A stretch of 64,000 nucleotides of DNA from Nitrobacter sp. Nb-311A (GTDB taxonomy: Bacteria > Pseudomonadota > Alphaproteobacteria > Rhizobiales > Xanthobacteraceae): contig NZ_CH672421.1 of NCBI RefSeq assembly GCF_000152905.1, forward strand, positions 1-64,000. Direction: 5' to 3'. This document shows, in pieces, positions 1-9,397 of this stretch (positions within the stretch are counted from its first letter, which is position 1; each line of letters opens with the position of its first letter). The translations under genes were made by a program, and so were the position numbers. The notes under the pieces are model-generated. The model saw nothing but the letters and a program-made list of their open reading frames with translations, ran no database searches and was not told the DNA's origin.

Positions 1-1535
1 AGGATAGTTGCCGGGCGCCAGTTCCATGGCAAGAGCTGATCGAGCCGGCTCATGGGATGACCTGCCGACATGCGTTCAAGGATGTCCTTGAGATAGGTGA
101 AGGGCTCGACGTCATTTAGCTTTGCCGTGGTGATGAGGGAGCAGACTGTGGCCCAGCGCTGAGCCCCGCCATCTGATCCGGCGAACAGGTGGTTCTTTCG
201 TCCGAGCGTGACCGGACGAATGGCGCGTTCGACGGTGTTGGTGTCGAGCTCGATGCGGCCGTCATTGAGGAAGCAGCAAAGAGCATCCCAGCGGCTTAGG
301 GCATAGCGAGTGGCATCGGCGAGCCCGCCGCGCGGCGGGATTTGGGCGAGTTGCATTTCGAGCCATGCTTTCATCGCCGTGACCAGAGGCAACGACTTTG
401 ATCGACGCATGCTTTGCCGTGCTTCCGCGGTCTGGCCGCGGATGGCGGCCTCGATCACGTAAAGCTCGGCGACGCGTCGCAGCGCTTCGGTCGCGACAGG
501 CGAGGCGGTCGCCTGCTGCACCTCGTAGAACTTCCGCCTGGCGTGAGCCCAACAAGCTGCGAGCTGGATGGTGCCGCCGTCGCGAAGCCGATCGAACCCG
601 GGATAACCGTCGACCTGAACGATGCCGCTGAAGTTGGCCAGATGAGCAGCGGGACGCTCAGCCTTGCGATCCGGACTGTAGAGATAGACCGCGGCTGGCG
701 GATCCGGTCCGTTCCAAGGCCGGTCATCGCGGGCGTACACCCACAACCGGCCAGTTTTGGTGCGGCCGCGGCCGGGATCGAGTACCGGGATAGGCGTGTC
801 GTCGGCGAACAGTTTCTGCGATGCAAAGATGTGTTCAGCGAGCTTGGATTGAAGGGGCTCCAGCCACCAGCAGGCGCCGCCGATCCAGTTCGCCAAGGTC
901 GAGCGGTCCAACGTGACGCCCTGCCGGGCGAAGATCTGGCTCTGCCTGTAAAGCGGGAGGTGATCGCAGTATTTGGAGACCAGAACATGGGAGAGCAGAG
1001 CCGGGGAGGCCAGCCCTTTGGCGATCGGCCGCTCTGGTGCTGGCGCTTGATGGATAGTCCCGCAGGCCCGACAGCCATAGCGCGGCCGGCAGATTCGGAT
1101 GACCCGCAGCCGCGCCGGTACATGGTCGAGCATCTCGCTCGTCGTTTCGCCGATCAGGTGCAGTATGCCGCCGCAACACGGGCAGGTTTGATGCTCAACA
1201 TCGAGCCTGACATCCTCGCGGGGCAAGTGCACCGGCAGGCTCGGGCGCTCGCTTTGGGGCCTCGGGGGACGGCTCTCGGCTGGCGGAGGCGGAAGGCTAG
1301 TTTCGACGTGCGCAAGATCGGCGTTGAGGTCTTCGAAGCCGAGTTGCAACTGCTCGTCATCGAGCCGCTCAGCCCGGCGGCCGTACTGGTTGCGCTGCAG
1401 CCTCTTGATGATGAGATTGAGCCGTTCGATCTCGGCCTTCGCCTTGCTGAGGCTGATGCGCTCGGCTACAAGCGAACGCACCAGCTTTTGCAGCGTCTCC
1501 ACGTCGTCGGGCAGTGCGGCGAGATCGACGTTCAT
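1..1535 (-). CDS. tnpC: IS66 family transposase TnpC (3' end cut by window edge)
   Basis: The DDE transposase of the element. Reading from the ATG at 1535 the frame stays open to position 1. It begins MNVDLAALPDD, continues with an N-terminal coiled-coil/leucine-rich segment, then a zinc-finger-like stretch (CPCCGG, later CRPRYGCRACG), then the catalytic core. Catalytic acidic residues expected for IS66 are visible: Asp in LFADDTPIPVLDPG, Asp in QVDGYPGFD and Glu in LDTNTVERAIRP. The last readable residues are LLPWNWRPATI, the normal C terminus of this family, so only a few codons are missing. Long plus-strand open frames over this region are its antisense shadows. Confidence 0.93.
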   Translation of the reverse strand, partial: MNVDLAALPDDVETLQKLVRSLVAERISLSKAKAEIERLNLIIKRLQRNQYGRRAERLDDEQLQLGFEDLNADLAHVETSLPPPPAESRPPRPQSERPSLPVHLPREDVRLDVEHQTCPCCGGILHLIGETTSEMLDHVPARLRVIRICRPRYGCRACGTIHQAPAPERPIAKGLASPALLSHVLVSKYCDHLPLYRQSQIFARQGVTLDRSTLANWIGGACWWLEPLQSKLAEHIFASQKLFADDTPIPVLDPGRGRTKTGRLWVYARDDRPWNGPDPPAAVYLYSPDRKAERPAAHLANFSGIVQVDGYPGFDRLRDGGTIQLAACWAHARRKFYEVQQATASPVATEALRRVAELYVIEAAIRGQTAEARQSMRRSKSLPLVTAMKAWLEMQLAQIPPRGGLADATRYALSRWDALCCFLNDGRIELDTNTVERAIRPVTLGRKNHLFAGSDGGAQRWATVCSLITTAKLNDVEPFTYLKDILERMSAGHPMSRLDQLLPWNWRPATI

Positions 1536-1606
1536 ACGAGAAGAATCTAACTGACTCGCACCGTTCTCGCCGCATTTCTTGCATCATCGAGTCAATCGGT
1601 CGCAGA

Positions 1607-1966
1607 TCATCCGGCAATTGCCGGACGCCAGCGTTGCTCAGGCGCGCGCCAATCGACACCTTCGATCAGCAGCGACAGCTGTGCTGAGGTCAACGACAGC
1701 GTTTCGCCAGGCGCAATGCTCGGCGGCCACAGAAAGACACCATGCTCGAGCCGTTTTGTGAACAGGCAGAAGCCGGTGCCATCCCAGTAGATGATCTTGA
1801 TAAGGTTGGCCCTGGTGCGACCTCGGAAGACAAACAGATGTCCGGTAAATGGATCCTGGTGCAGGACGCCTTGCACCAGCATCGCGAGACCGTCGATGCC
1901 TTTGCGCATATCGATGTAGCCCAGAGCCAGGTGCACCTTTACGTTTGGAGGAAGCAAGGCCGTCAT
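1607..1966 (-). CDS. tnpB: IS66 accessory protein TnpB
   Basis: A 119-residue IS66 Orf2-type protein of unknown biochemical role that IS66 elements generally require for transposition. The ATG at 1966 overlaps the tnpA stop as ATGA, which fixes the start and suggests translational coupling. Family signatures are visible: VHLALGYIDMRKGIDGLA near the N terminus and HLFVFRGRTRANLIKIIYWD in the middle. Length is normal for the family (about 115-120). The gap to tnpC is 71 bp. Confidence 0.93.
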   Translation of the reverse strand: MTALLPPNVKVHLALGYIDMRKGIDGLAMLVQGVLHQDPFTGHLFVFRGRTRANLIKIIYWDGTGFCLFTKRLEHGVFLWPPSIAPGETLSLTSAQLSLLIEGVDWRAPEQRWRPAIAG

Positions 1967-2484
1967 GGCATGGCCCTCTCGGCCGCAGGTGTCGCTCCGT
2001 CGGCGATCTGCACAGTGACGAAGCCCAGCTCTTTCGCTGCGGCAACGTCCTGCTTCCATCGGCGCAGAACGCGCGGAGCGATGCCGTAGCGGCGCGAGAT
2101 CTCGCTGCCGCTCGCACCGGACCGTATCATCTCTTCAAGAATCCAACGCTTGTCGGCTTCGCTGAACCGTCGCCGATGCCCTTCACGTGGTCTTGGAACA
2201 ATGGGCTCCGCTGCCGCCGAGGAGGGATAAGACCCCGGACTTACGAGGGGACTTAACGGCGGACTAAGGGGAGGACTTAAGGGGCGTCGTCGATACAACA
2301 GCTTCCGCTTGGGCGGCTGTGGCTCCACTTTAAACAACGATCGCCAGTTGCCAAACGCCTTGAGCGGAATGCCTTGCGCTTCACAATATTGACGTTGATT
2401 CAAGTCGCTACGCTTCCAGGCCTCGTGATGTGCCCGCCAAAAATCCTCGCCTTGACGCCTCCACCCTCGATGTTCGCTCGTCAT
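1963..2484 (-). CDS. tnpA: IS66 accessory protein TnpA (helix-turn-helix)
   Basis: IS66 Orf1-type protein, 173 residues. The C-terminal half contains a helix-turn-helix of the transposase IS3/IS911 type (RRFSEADKRWILEEMIRSG, then SGSEISRRYGIAPRVLRRWK). GGAGAG precedes the ATG on the minus strand, and the stop overlaps the tnpB start. The middle has an odd proline/serine linker (PLSPPLSPPLSPLVSPG) encoded by short G-rich repeats at about 2228-2286. The linker is probably neutral, but it is a good strain marker. Confidence 0.9.
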   Translation of the reverse strand: MTSEHRGWRRQGEDFWRAHHEAWKRSDLNQRQYCEAQGIPLKAFGNWRSLFKVEPQPPKRKLLYRRRPLSPPLSPPLSPLVSPGSYPSSAAAEPIVPRPREGHRRRFSEADKRWILEEMIRSGASGSEISRRYGIAPRVLRRWKQDVAAAKELGFVTVQIADGATPAAERAMP

Positions 2485-2625
2485 GCTGTTCTCTCCATCT
2501 TCAAATTGAAGACAGGAACAGATCGGGGTCGCTAACGATCGAACAAGGGTGCGAGAAATGGACGCTTACTCCAGCGGTTCAAGCTCTCCCTGATCTGCTG
2601 CCTAAATTCCCTGTTGCGTCCTGAA

Positions 2626-2653
2626 AATTCCCTGCTCGGCGAAGCAGGGAATT
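2626..2653. repeat. Palindrome with 11-bp arms, AATTCCCTGCT/AGCAGGGAATT
   Basis: Perfect inverted repeat: arm 2626-2636, 6-nt loop, arm 2643-2653. It lies 57 bp beyond the IS66 end. The same core TTCCCTG/CAGGGAA recurs in the palindrome at 2724-2757 and as a single half-site at about 2605-2614. There is no T-run, so it is not a standard terminator. Confidence 0.8.
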
Positions 2654-2723
2654 CACCTGCATATCATTGAGTTTTCGGGTGATTCGTTAGCTTTTCGGCC
2701 ATTCTCCCGCCGAGATTTCGCAA

Positions 2724-2757
2724 AATTCCCTGTTATTTTCCCTATTAGCAGGGAATT
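2724..2757. repeat. Palindrome with 9-bp arms, AATTCCCTG/CAGGGAATT
   Basis: Inverted repeat with arms 2724-2732 and 2749-2757 and a 16-nt loop that itself contains TTCCCT. Shares its arms with the palindrome about 100 bp upstream. I read the pair as remains of a repeat family or of a degraded mobile-element end. A protein-binding array is the alternative. Confidence 0.7.
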
Positions 2758-3043
2758 CTCGCGCCGAGACCCGTTCGCATCCGACTGCGTCCGCCACCAA
2801 TAAAATCAATGGTTTAGTTGATTTTCACCAAAACGCCCGATGCCCAAAGGTGCGGTAAAGGCGCGGTCCAAAATCCCCGATAATCACCTTTTGTCCCCGA
2901 TAGGGGCCACGTGTACCAAGCGACGGCGGCTATCGTTCAGGAGGGAGACCGAGCGACAACGCAAAAATAAGAAGAATCGACGACACTCGGTCTCACGTGG
3001 CTTCGGTCACTATAGATTTATAGAATCGGGGCGAAGGTTCGAT

Positions 3044-3592
3044 ATGGCTGACATCGTATACATCCTGACAAACGAAGCCATGCCTGGGTTGATTAAAATC
3101 GGCTGCACCAACGGCGAGTTGGCCTCACGTATCAGGCAATTGTATTCGACTGGCGTTCCGCTCCCTTTTGAACTTTTCTACGCTTGCGAAGTCAGCAATT
3201 GCGCGTCTGTTGAAAACAGGCTCCATGATGCATTTGGCGATCACCGCATAAGCAAGGGCCGAGAGTTCTTTCGCATAGCTCCTGAACGCGTAAAGTCCGC
3301 TCTCTTGCTGGCTGAAATTCGCGAGGTGAGGCTTGGCGACGAGATATTTGAGAACACTGAGGTCAAAGCCGAGGTGGAAGCCGCCAAGCGCCGAAGCCGT
3401 TTCCGCCTCTCAATGATAGGAGTTACGCCGGGAAGCGAACTTCAACTTGCTAAAGATCCTAAGATTATTTGCACGACCATCGATGACGGCAACAAGGTGG
3501 ACTATCTAGGCGACGTCACGTCCTTATCGGATGCAGCACTTCGAGCACATAACGCGCTCGGGGACGATTGGCCCGCTGTGTCTGGCCCATAG
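3044..3592 (+). CDS. GIY-YIG-like nuclease family protein (T5orf172 type), C terminus cut by an amber codon
   Basis: Starts at ATG 3044 behind GCGAAGG; 182 residues. The N-terminal 90 residues resemble the T5orf172/MUG113 branch of the GIY-YIG fold: VYILTNEAMPGLIKIGCTN, then SRIRQLYSTGVPLPFELFYA, then VENRLHDAFGDHRISKGREFF. The C terminus resembles a DUF4357-type tail (VTSLSDAALRAHNALGDDW). The TAG at 3590-3592 follows PAVSGP, but the same frame continues with AWTYKGKRLDDLRREIDDSD to a TGA at 3653-3655. This looks like the usual end of the family, so the stop is probably a recent nonsense mutation. Members may be nucleases of mobile elements or phages; no partner is evident. Confidence 0.7.
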   Translation: MADIVYILTNEAMPGLIKIGCTNGELASRIRQLYSTGVPLPFELFYACEVSNCASVENRLHDAFGDHRISKGREFFRIAPERVKSALLLAEIREVRLGDEIFENTEVKAEVEAAKRRSRFRLSMIGVTPGSELQLAKDPKIICTTIDDGNKVDYLGDVTSLSDAALRAHNALGDDWPAVSGP

Positions 3593-3687
3593 GCTTGGAC
3601 GTACAAAGGCAAACGCCTTGACGATTTAAGACGAGAAATCGACGACTCCGACTGAGGATTGGGTAGCCGGATAGTCGTTTGGATGTC

Positions 3688-4017
3688 TCAGCCCTTCGAG
3701 CAAGGATCGAAATCAAGCCAGCAGCTATCTTCTTCATGACGCCCGGTTCTGTTTCGACATCCATCGTCGAGTAGTCGCTGCCCTACATCTTTCCAAATGG
3801 CATGAGGGCCATAGAGCCTGATCGCGTCAGCGGTCTGGATTTCGACAGTCCGTGGACAGCGCAAGCAGGCGACACGCAGCAGGGAACGAGGAATTTCGTT
3901 GAGGCGAAGCTGTTGGATCGGCAATCGAGGTCGTCCACCGGCTCGCGGATCGTTCAGAACCGACCGCCACCAATCAGATGATGGTGGATCGCTCGGAAGC
4001 TCGATCGTTTGCGGCAC
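3688..4017 (-). CDS. Small Cys-rich hypothetical protein of a type common in rhizobia
   Basis: GTG start at 4017 (reads MPQTIELPSD), 109 residues. The middle and C terminus look conserved and protein-like: RSLLRVACLRCPRTVEIQ, LYGPHAIWKDVGQRLLDDGC and TGRHEEDSCW. Cysteines at about 51, 54, 87 and 99 make a CxxC...C...C pattern that could bind zinc. I recognise it as resembling small hypothetical proteins annotated repeatedly in Bradyrhizobium-group accessory DNA, often with a helical partner like the frame at 4095-4502. Function unknown. Confidence 0.6.
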   Translation of the reverse strand: MPQTIELPSDPPSSDWWRSVLNDPRAGGRPRLPIQQLRLNEIPRSLLRVACLRCPRTVEIQTADAIRLYGPHAIWKDVGQRLLDDGCRNRTGRHEEDSCWLDFDPCSKG

Positions 4018-4094
4018 ACCATTGCGTGACCTGCTCCGCGAGCTTCTCCATTTGTTTGGCCGAAGGCATGTCTAAAGATGGCAAGTACGTAGAG

Positions 4095-4502
4095 TTAAAA
4101 AAGCGCCCAGGTCGTCAGCATGCCTTCGGCCACTCGCGCTTTCTTATTGACGACGATGCCGAGGATAATCGCTGGCGATGCATCGTGACGCCGCATTATG
4201 TCGAAGCCCTCGTCCGTAGTCTTTTCGATCAAGGCTTCTTCTTCGCGTTCAAGTTCAACGATTTTTGCCTTGATCTCCCGAAGCCGATCGCGTTTCGCAT
4301 CAGCCGATAGCGCAAGCTCGTTAACGTAGTCGCAAGCCGCCTTATCGCCCCAAGTGCGAATGCAGCAATCCGTCGGGCCTTTCACTTCTATAAAGAATGC
4401 AGGGGTTCTGGCCGATGACGTTAGCGCCCGGCTGAGCCGCGTCATCCTCCAGCAACAGGAAAGTGCAACGCTGCGCGAGCACGGTCGGGTGCCGACACAC
4501 AT
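4095..4502 (-). pseudogene. Probable remnant of a small coiled-coil hypothetical gene
   Basis: The last 75 residues of this frame look real: KAACDYVNELALSADAKRD, LREIKAKIVELEREEEALI (charged heptad-like coiled coil), EGFDIMRRHDASPAIILG. The first 55 residues are Arg/Ser/Cys-rich and look out of frame. A different minus frame at 4442-4642 carries another protein-like piece (VIIGGLQGGDLTRAQRADI). I infer one gene broken by frameshifts, transcribed toward the small Cys-rich gene 77 bp further on. Function unknown. It could also be two unrelated fragments. Confidence 0.4.
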
Positions 4503-5206
4503 ATGCTTCTCGTTGGGCCAGGCACGTTGGAGGCGGCAGCCTTGCCGATGTCAGCACGCTGCGCGCGCGTGAGGTCGCCGCCCTGCAATCCGCCGATAAT
4601 CACGCAGCGGGCTACTGCTTGAATCCGCGCGGCCTCGGGCATCGATGGACACTAGTTACAAAGACGACAAATGTCTTCTGCTTTACGCAATCAACATCGC
4701 ATCATCGGTCGCGCTTATTCAGCGTTGCGCGGTTCATCGACCATCGCGATTACAACAGAGGAGATCGTCGCATCGCGCATGGATTGCATCGTTGCAAATG
4801 CAAGACGCGCAAGTCTATGTTGGAGCATCAACTAGGATTGAGTCCTCCAAGCTGCCGAAAGGCAATGCTTCTTGCTGCGGTATCTCTCGCGGTTAGAGCA
4901 CTTACCCCGAACTAATCAGGTTGGTGGATTTCGTTTGCCTGCAAGTGAGCGGGCGGACTCTCGACGCGATGAATCCTGCGCGCGGCAACGACGGGTGAAA
5001 TAGCACCTCCCGGCGAACGGTGGTCCTTTGGAAAAGGAAAGCGTGATGAGCGGTATCGATCTGGCGACTGCACGAAAACCTGCGATCGAATTCATTGACC
5101 GGACTGGCGGCTGACTCCGCAGAGCGGTTTGAAGAAGCAGATTGAAGAATATGGATGTGAGCAACGACAGGCCCCGCGGCCGGCCGAAAGCACTGAGGAG
5201 ACGCTG
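4503..5206. other. Stretch without a supportable gene, upstream of nxrA
   Basis: Only short, biased frames are present on either strand. The part at 4442-4642 (minus) holds the protein-like fragment mentioned for the neighbouring remnant. The last 100 bp should contain the nxrA promoter and leader, but I see no clear sigma-70 hexamer pair. The only clear signal is the ribosome site GAGGAG at 5195-5200. Confidence 0.5.
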
Positions 5207-8200
5207 ATGAGCTGGATACTTGACCTCGTTAATCCCCGGGAGCGCAAGTGGGAAGAGTTCTACCGCAACCGCTGGTCCCACGATAACGTCTTCCGCAGCA
5301 CGCACGGCGTGAACTGCACCGGCGGCTGTTCCTGGGCGATCTACGTCAAGGACGGCATCATCACCTGGGAGATGCAGCAGACGGACTATCCGCTTCTTGA
5401 GCGCAGTCTGCCGCCCTATGAGCCGCGTGGCTGTCAGCGCGGCATCTCCGCTTCGTGGTACGTCTACAGCCCGATCAGGGTGAAGTATCCGTACATTCGC
5501 GGGCCGCTCTACGACCTTTGGCATGAGGCCAAGGCTTCACATCCGGATCCGGTGCAGGCCTGGGCATCGCTGGTCGAAAATGAGGAGAAGCGAAATCGCA
5601 TCCAGAAGGCGCGCGGTAAGGGTGGCTTCCGCCGCGCCAAGTGGGAAGAGCTGGTCGAGCTGATCGCGGCGTCTTGTTTATATACTGCGCGCAAGCACGG
5701 GCCGGACCGGGTGATGGGCTTCTCTCCCATTCCCGCGATGTCGATGCTGTCATTCGCGGCCGGTACACGCTTTCTGTCGCTGTTCGGCGGCGGGTTGATG
5801 AGCTTTTACGACTGGTACGCCGACCTGCCGACCTCGTTCCCGGAAATCTGGGGCGACCAGACCGACGTGTGCGAAAGCGCCGACTGGTACAACTCCAAGT
5901 TCATTGTTTCGATGGCGTCGAACCTGAACATGACGCGGACCCCCGACGTGCACTTCATCTCGGAAGCGCGCACCGAGGGCACCAAGTTCGTGGTTCTCTC
6001 GCCTGACTTCAGCCAGGTCGCGAAGTACTGCGACGAGTGGATTCCGATCCAGGCGGGTCAGGACACGGCTCTGTGGATGGCAGCCAACCACGTCATTCTC
6101 AAGGAGTACTATATCGACCGCCAGGTTCCGTACTTCATCGACTATGTGAAGCGCTATACCGACCTTCCGTTCCTTGTCGAGCTGGAGCCCAACGGCAACA
6201 CCTACAAGACGGGCCGGCTGCTGCGAGCCAAGCGTGTGGCGCGCTATCAGGACGTCGAGAACGGCGACTGGAAGATGCTGGTGCTCGATTCCAAAACCGG
6301 CGAGCCGCGCGCGTTCAAGGGTCAGGTCGGCGATCGCTGGGGCTCCACGCACGGCAAGTGGAATCTGTCCGCGGAAGATACGCTGGACAACAGCCCGATC
6401 GATCCGGTGCTGAGCTTCATCGATCAGTCCGACGGCGTGGTGCAGGTCGGGTTTGACGACTTCGTCAACGGCAGCGTCGTTTCGCGCGGCGTTCCGGTGA
6501 AGCGCATCGCGACCGACAAGGGCGAGGTGCTGGTCACGACCGGCTTCGACATCATGATGTCCCAGTTCGGTCACAGCCGCGGCCTGGAAGGCTCGTTTGC
6601 GACCAGCTATGACGACGAGAACGCGCCCTACACGCCGGCCTGGCAGGAGCGTCACACCGGCATCGGCCGCGAGACCGCGATCAGGTTCGCGCGTGAGTTC
6701 GCGACCAACGCGGAGCTCACCAACGGCAAGTCGATGGTGATCGTGGGCGCCAGCGCCAACCACTGGTACTACAACAACCTGTGCTACCGGTCGGCGACGG
6801 TCGCCTTGATCCTGTGCGGCTGCTGCGGCGTCAACGGCGGCGGCATCAACCACTACGTCGGGCAGGAAAAGCTTGCGCCGGTGGCTCCGTGGAACACGAT
6901 TGCGATGGCTCTGGACTGGACCAAGCCGCCGCGCGTGGTGCAGTCGTCGACCTGGCACTATGCCCATAGCTGTCAGTGGCGCTACGAGCAGGAGTTCACC
7001 GAATATGGTCTGACGGCTCCGAATCCGCGCTGGGCCAAGGGTCACGCGATCGATCTCGAAGCGAAGTCGGTGCGCTCCGGCTGGATGCCGTTTACCCCGA
7101 ACTTCCATCGCAACCCGATTGAGGTTGTGGCCGACGCCGAACGCGCCGGCGCGAAGACGACCGAAGATATTGCCACTTACGTCGCGGATCAGGTCGCGAG
7201 CAAGAAGCTGAATCTCGCGATCGATGATCCTGATGCCGAGGAGAACTGGCCGCGTGTGTGGTTCATCTGGCGGGGTAACGCGATCCAGTCGAGCGCCAAG
7301 GGTCACGAGTTCTTCCTGCGCCACTACCTAGGTGCGCATGACAACGTGGTCGCTGAGGAGCGTGCGAAAGGAAAAACGACGACGGTTAAGTACCGCGAGA
7401 CAGCTCCGCGCGGGAAGTACGACCTGGTGGTCGACATCAACTTCCGCATGAACACGACGGGGTTATACTCCGACATCATATTGCCGACTGCGTTCTGGTA
7501 CGAGAAGAACGACCTCAACACGACGGACCTGCACTCGTTCCTGCACGTGCTGGGGCAGGCGGTTCCTCCGGTGTGGGAATCCAAGACCGACTGGGAAATC
7601 TTCAAGCTGATTTCCAAGAAGGTCAGCGAATTGGCGCCGCTTGCGTTTTCGAAGCCTGTTCGGGACGTGGTCCTTCAGCCGCTCATGCACGACACTCCCG
7701 ACGAACTGGCGCAGCCCGAGATTCTCGACTGGGCCGAGGGTGAGTGCAAACTGGTGCCGGGCAAGTCCTTCCCGCACGTCCGAGTCGTCGAACGTGACTA
7801 TGCGAATCTGTACAACAAGTTTATTTCGTTCGGACCAAGGGCGCGTGAGGAAGGTATTTCAGCGGTCGGCGTGAATATTCCGATCAAGAAGCAGTACGAT
7901 CAGATGCTCGATAATCCCATCATGCCGATGCCGGATGCGAGGCATATGCGGTGTGTGGAGTGGGGCGGCAAGCGCTACCCGAGTCTCGAGGACGTGCTGG
8001 ATGCGTGCAACACCGTGCTGATGTGCGCGCCGGTATCGAATGGTGAAGTCAGCTACCAGGGCTTCGTCAACGAGGAGCAGCATGTCGGACTGCCGCTTGC
8101 AGACTTGGCGGAGCCTACGCGGAGTGTCTCTTCGACGTTCTTCGATCTGACGCGGCAGCCGCGGCGGATTCTGACCAGCCCCTGCTGGACTGGCCTAGTC

Positions 8201-8851
8201 AATGATGGTCGTGCATACGCCGCCTGGTGCATGAATATCGAACGCCTTGTGCCTTGGCGCACGCTGACCGGTCGGCAATCTCTATATCTCGACCATCAGT
8301 GGTATCTGGACTTCGGGGAGCACATCCCGACCTACAAGCCGCGGCTCAATCCGCGCAAGACCGGTGACATCGCGAAGAGCCGGGTTGATGATCGCTCGCT
8401 GGTGCTGAACTACATCACGCCGCACGGCAAGTGGAACATTCACTCCACCTACAAAGACAACCACCGGCTGCTGATGCTGTCTCGCGGCATGGATCCGGTG
8501 TGGATCAATGACCGGGATGCGGAAAAGGTCGGCATCGAGGATAACGATTGGGTCGAGGTCTACAACGACAACGGTGTGGTTGTGACGAGAGCTAACGTTA
8601 GTCGTCGAATTCAGCCCGGCACCTGCATGTATTACCACGCGGTTGAACGCACGGTGTACATTCCGAAGTCGCAGGAGCGGAAGTGGCGAGGCGGTGGACA
8701 CAACAGTCTGACGCGTATTCGTATCAACCCGTTGTTCCTGGCCGGTGGCTATGCCCAGTTTACATACGGCTGGAACTATTGGGGACCGACCGGCATCTTC
8801 ACACGCGACACCCATGTTGTCGTGCGTAAGATGGAGAAACTGGAATGGTAG
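5207..8851 (+). CDS. nxrA: Nitrite oxidoreductase alpha subunit NxrA (molybdopterin, orphan copy)
   Basis: Catalytic subunit that oxidises nitrite to nitrate at a Mo-bis-MGD centre on the cytoplasmic side of the membrane. Start chosen at ATG 5207 ([15 protein letters not shown]), six bases after GAGGAG, giving 1214 residues, the size known for Nitrobacter NxrA. It is homologous to NarG. The FS0 [4Fe-4S] ligands are visible as His33, Cys37, Cys41 and Cys76 ([16 protein letters not shown]), and the Mo-ligand region as [15 protein letters not shown] with Asp220 as the likely ligand. No Tat or Sec signal is present, consistent with a cytoplasmic enzyme. No nxrX, nxrB, nxrJ or nxrI follows. Nitrobacter genomes are known to carry an extra nxrA away from the main nxr operon, and this fits that copy. 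It would need NxrB from elsewhere. Confidence 0.96.
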   Translation: MSWILDLVNPRERKWEEFYRNRWSHDNVFRSTHGVNCTGGCSWAIYVKDGIITWEMQQTDYPLLERSLPPYEPRGCQRGISASWYVYSPIRVKYPYIRGPLYDLWHEAKASHPDPVQAWASLVENEEKRNRIQKARGKGGFRRAKWEELVELIAASCLYTARKHGPDRVMGFSPIPAMSMLSFAAGTRFLSLFGGGLMSFYDWYADLPTSFPEIWGDQTDVCESADWYNSKFIVSMASNLNMTRTPDVHFISEARTEGTKFVVLSPDFSQVAKYCDEWIPIQAGQDTALWMAANHVILKEYYIDRQVPYFIDYVKRYTDLPFLVELEPNGNTYKTGRLLRAKRVARYQDVENGDWKMLVLDSKTGEPRAFKGQVGDRWGSTHGKWNLSAEDTLDNSPIDPVLSFIDQSDGVVQVGFDDFVNGSVVSRGVPVKRIATDKGEVLVTTGFDIMMSQFGHSRGLEGSFATSYDDENAPYTPAWQERHTGIGRETAIRFAREFATNAELTNGKSMVIVGASANHWYYNNLCYRSATVALILCGCCGVNGGGINHYVGQEKLAPVAPWNTIAMALDWTKPPRVVQSSTWHYAHSCQWRYEQEFTEYGLTAPNPRWAKGHAIDLEAKSVRSGWMPFTPNFHRNPIEVVADAERAGAKTTEDIATYVADQVASKKLNLAIDDPDAEENWPRVWFIWRGNAIQSSAKGHEFFLRHYLGAHDNVVAEERAKGKTTTVKYRETAPRGKYDLVVDINFRMNTTGLYSDIILPTAFWYEKNDLNTTDLHSFLHVLGQAVPPVWESKTDWEIFKLISKKVSELAPLAFSKPVRDVVLQPLMHDTPDELAQPEILDWAEGECKLVPGKSFPHVRVVERDYANLYNKFISFGPRAREEGISAVGVNIPIKKQYDQMLDNPIMPMPDARHMRCVEWGGKRYPSLEDVLDACNTVLMCAPVSNGEVSYQGFVNEEQHVGLPLADLAEPTRSVSSTFFDLTRQPRRILTSPCWTGLVNDGRAYAAWCMNIERLVPWRTLTGRQSLYLDHQWYLDFGEHIPTYKPRLNPRKTGDIAKSRVDDRSLVLNYITPHGKWNIHSTYKDNHRLLMLSRGMDPVWINDRDAEKVGIEDNDWVEVYNDNGVVVTRANVSRRIQPGTCMYYHAVERTVYIPKSQERKWRGGGHNSLTRIRINPLFLAGGYAQFTYGWNYWGPTGIFTRDTHVVVRKMEKLEW

Positions 8852-9397
8852 GCGATGTCGTGACGCCTTGATGGTACGTAAGGCTTAAGGCGCTGTCGCA
8901 TGAGCCGGGCAAACGTCCACATCTTCTCAGCAGAGTTATCTGCTGCCAGCTTCACCCCGTTGGAATTGATATGACTCTAGTCAAGGCAGTCGTTGCCAGC
9001 GCAGAGCAATATCCCTGAGGTCACGAGTTGGTTGAATAAGTAAGGTGTGCTTCCTCCTATTCTGTGCCAGCCTCTACGCCTGGAATAAAATACGCGCCCG
9101 TCCGCAGGGGCGGGCGCTGTCTGACCGGACTGGCTGGGTGCTACCAGCCAAACCTTATTGCTGATATGATCTGCCACCGGGAGCGCCCCATCGCGGGCAA
9201 CAGCAATCTCTACCGGACGTGCTATCGCACTCTCCGTCAGGACGCAGGAATCCGGTCAAGACCGCGAAGGTCCGAACGGGTTTGCCCCGTCGCTGAATGG
9301 AATGAAGATCATCTCGTAGCCGCTGCGCAACACACGGTTCCACGATCCATACTGTCCGATGAACGCTACGTTTGTCGACGGGGGCCATGAGCCGGCC
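8852..9397. other. Gene-poor stretch after nxrA
   Basis: No nxrB or other nxr gene follows, and no supportable coding frame is seen. The one structure is a G/C hairpin at 9094-9117 (GCGCCCG ... CGGGCGC) preceded by an A-rich run and not followed by a T-run. It could be a degenerate terminator, but it lies about 240 bp past the nxrA stop. Confidence 0.5.

Larger units (their letters stand above)
1..2569 (-). mobile_element. IS66-family insertion sequence, one end present, other end beyond the window
   Basis: Three minus-strand genes in the classical IS66 order tnpA, tnpB, tnpC occupy this stretch. The tnpA-side terminus is visible as CGCTTAC at 2563-2569, which read outward on the minus strand is GTAAGCG, the usual start of IS66 inverted repeats. 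The element leaves the window at position 1 within the last codons of tnpC, so the opposite repeat and the target duplication cannot be checked. IS66 elements normally duplicate 8 bp; the flank here would be 2570-2577 (tccagcgg). All three frames look open, so the copy may be functional. Confidence 0.9.
2570..3043. other. Gene-free stretch with two AATTCCCTG palindromes
   Basis: No convincing coding sequence between the IS end and the GIY-YIG gene. The stretch holds two hairpins built from the same motif, listed separately, and lower-GC DNA than its neighbours. The plus frame reading into the next gene is open from 2840, but its first 68 residues are basic and unstructured and are preceded by no ribosome site, so I treat them as non-coding. 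Confidence 0.6.

Noticed and set aside
414-1550. 378-residue plus-strand open frame in the first 1.5 kb
   Set aside because: It is the antisense of the IS66 transposase; the minus frame shows the full transposase with catalytic residues.
5750-7324. 524-residue minus-strand frame within nxrA
   Set aside because: Antisense of a strongly conserved NxrA; composition rich in Arg/His/Val without family resemblance, as expected for a high-GC shadow.
9094-9117. Hairpin GCGCCCG...CGGGCGC as the nxrA terminator
   Set aside because: It is 240 bp beyond the stop and has no T-run on the plus strand, so the assignment would be guesswork. Mentioned only as a structure.
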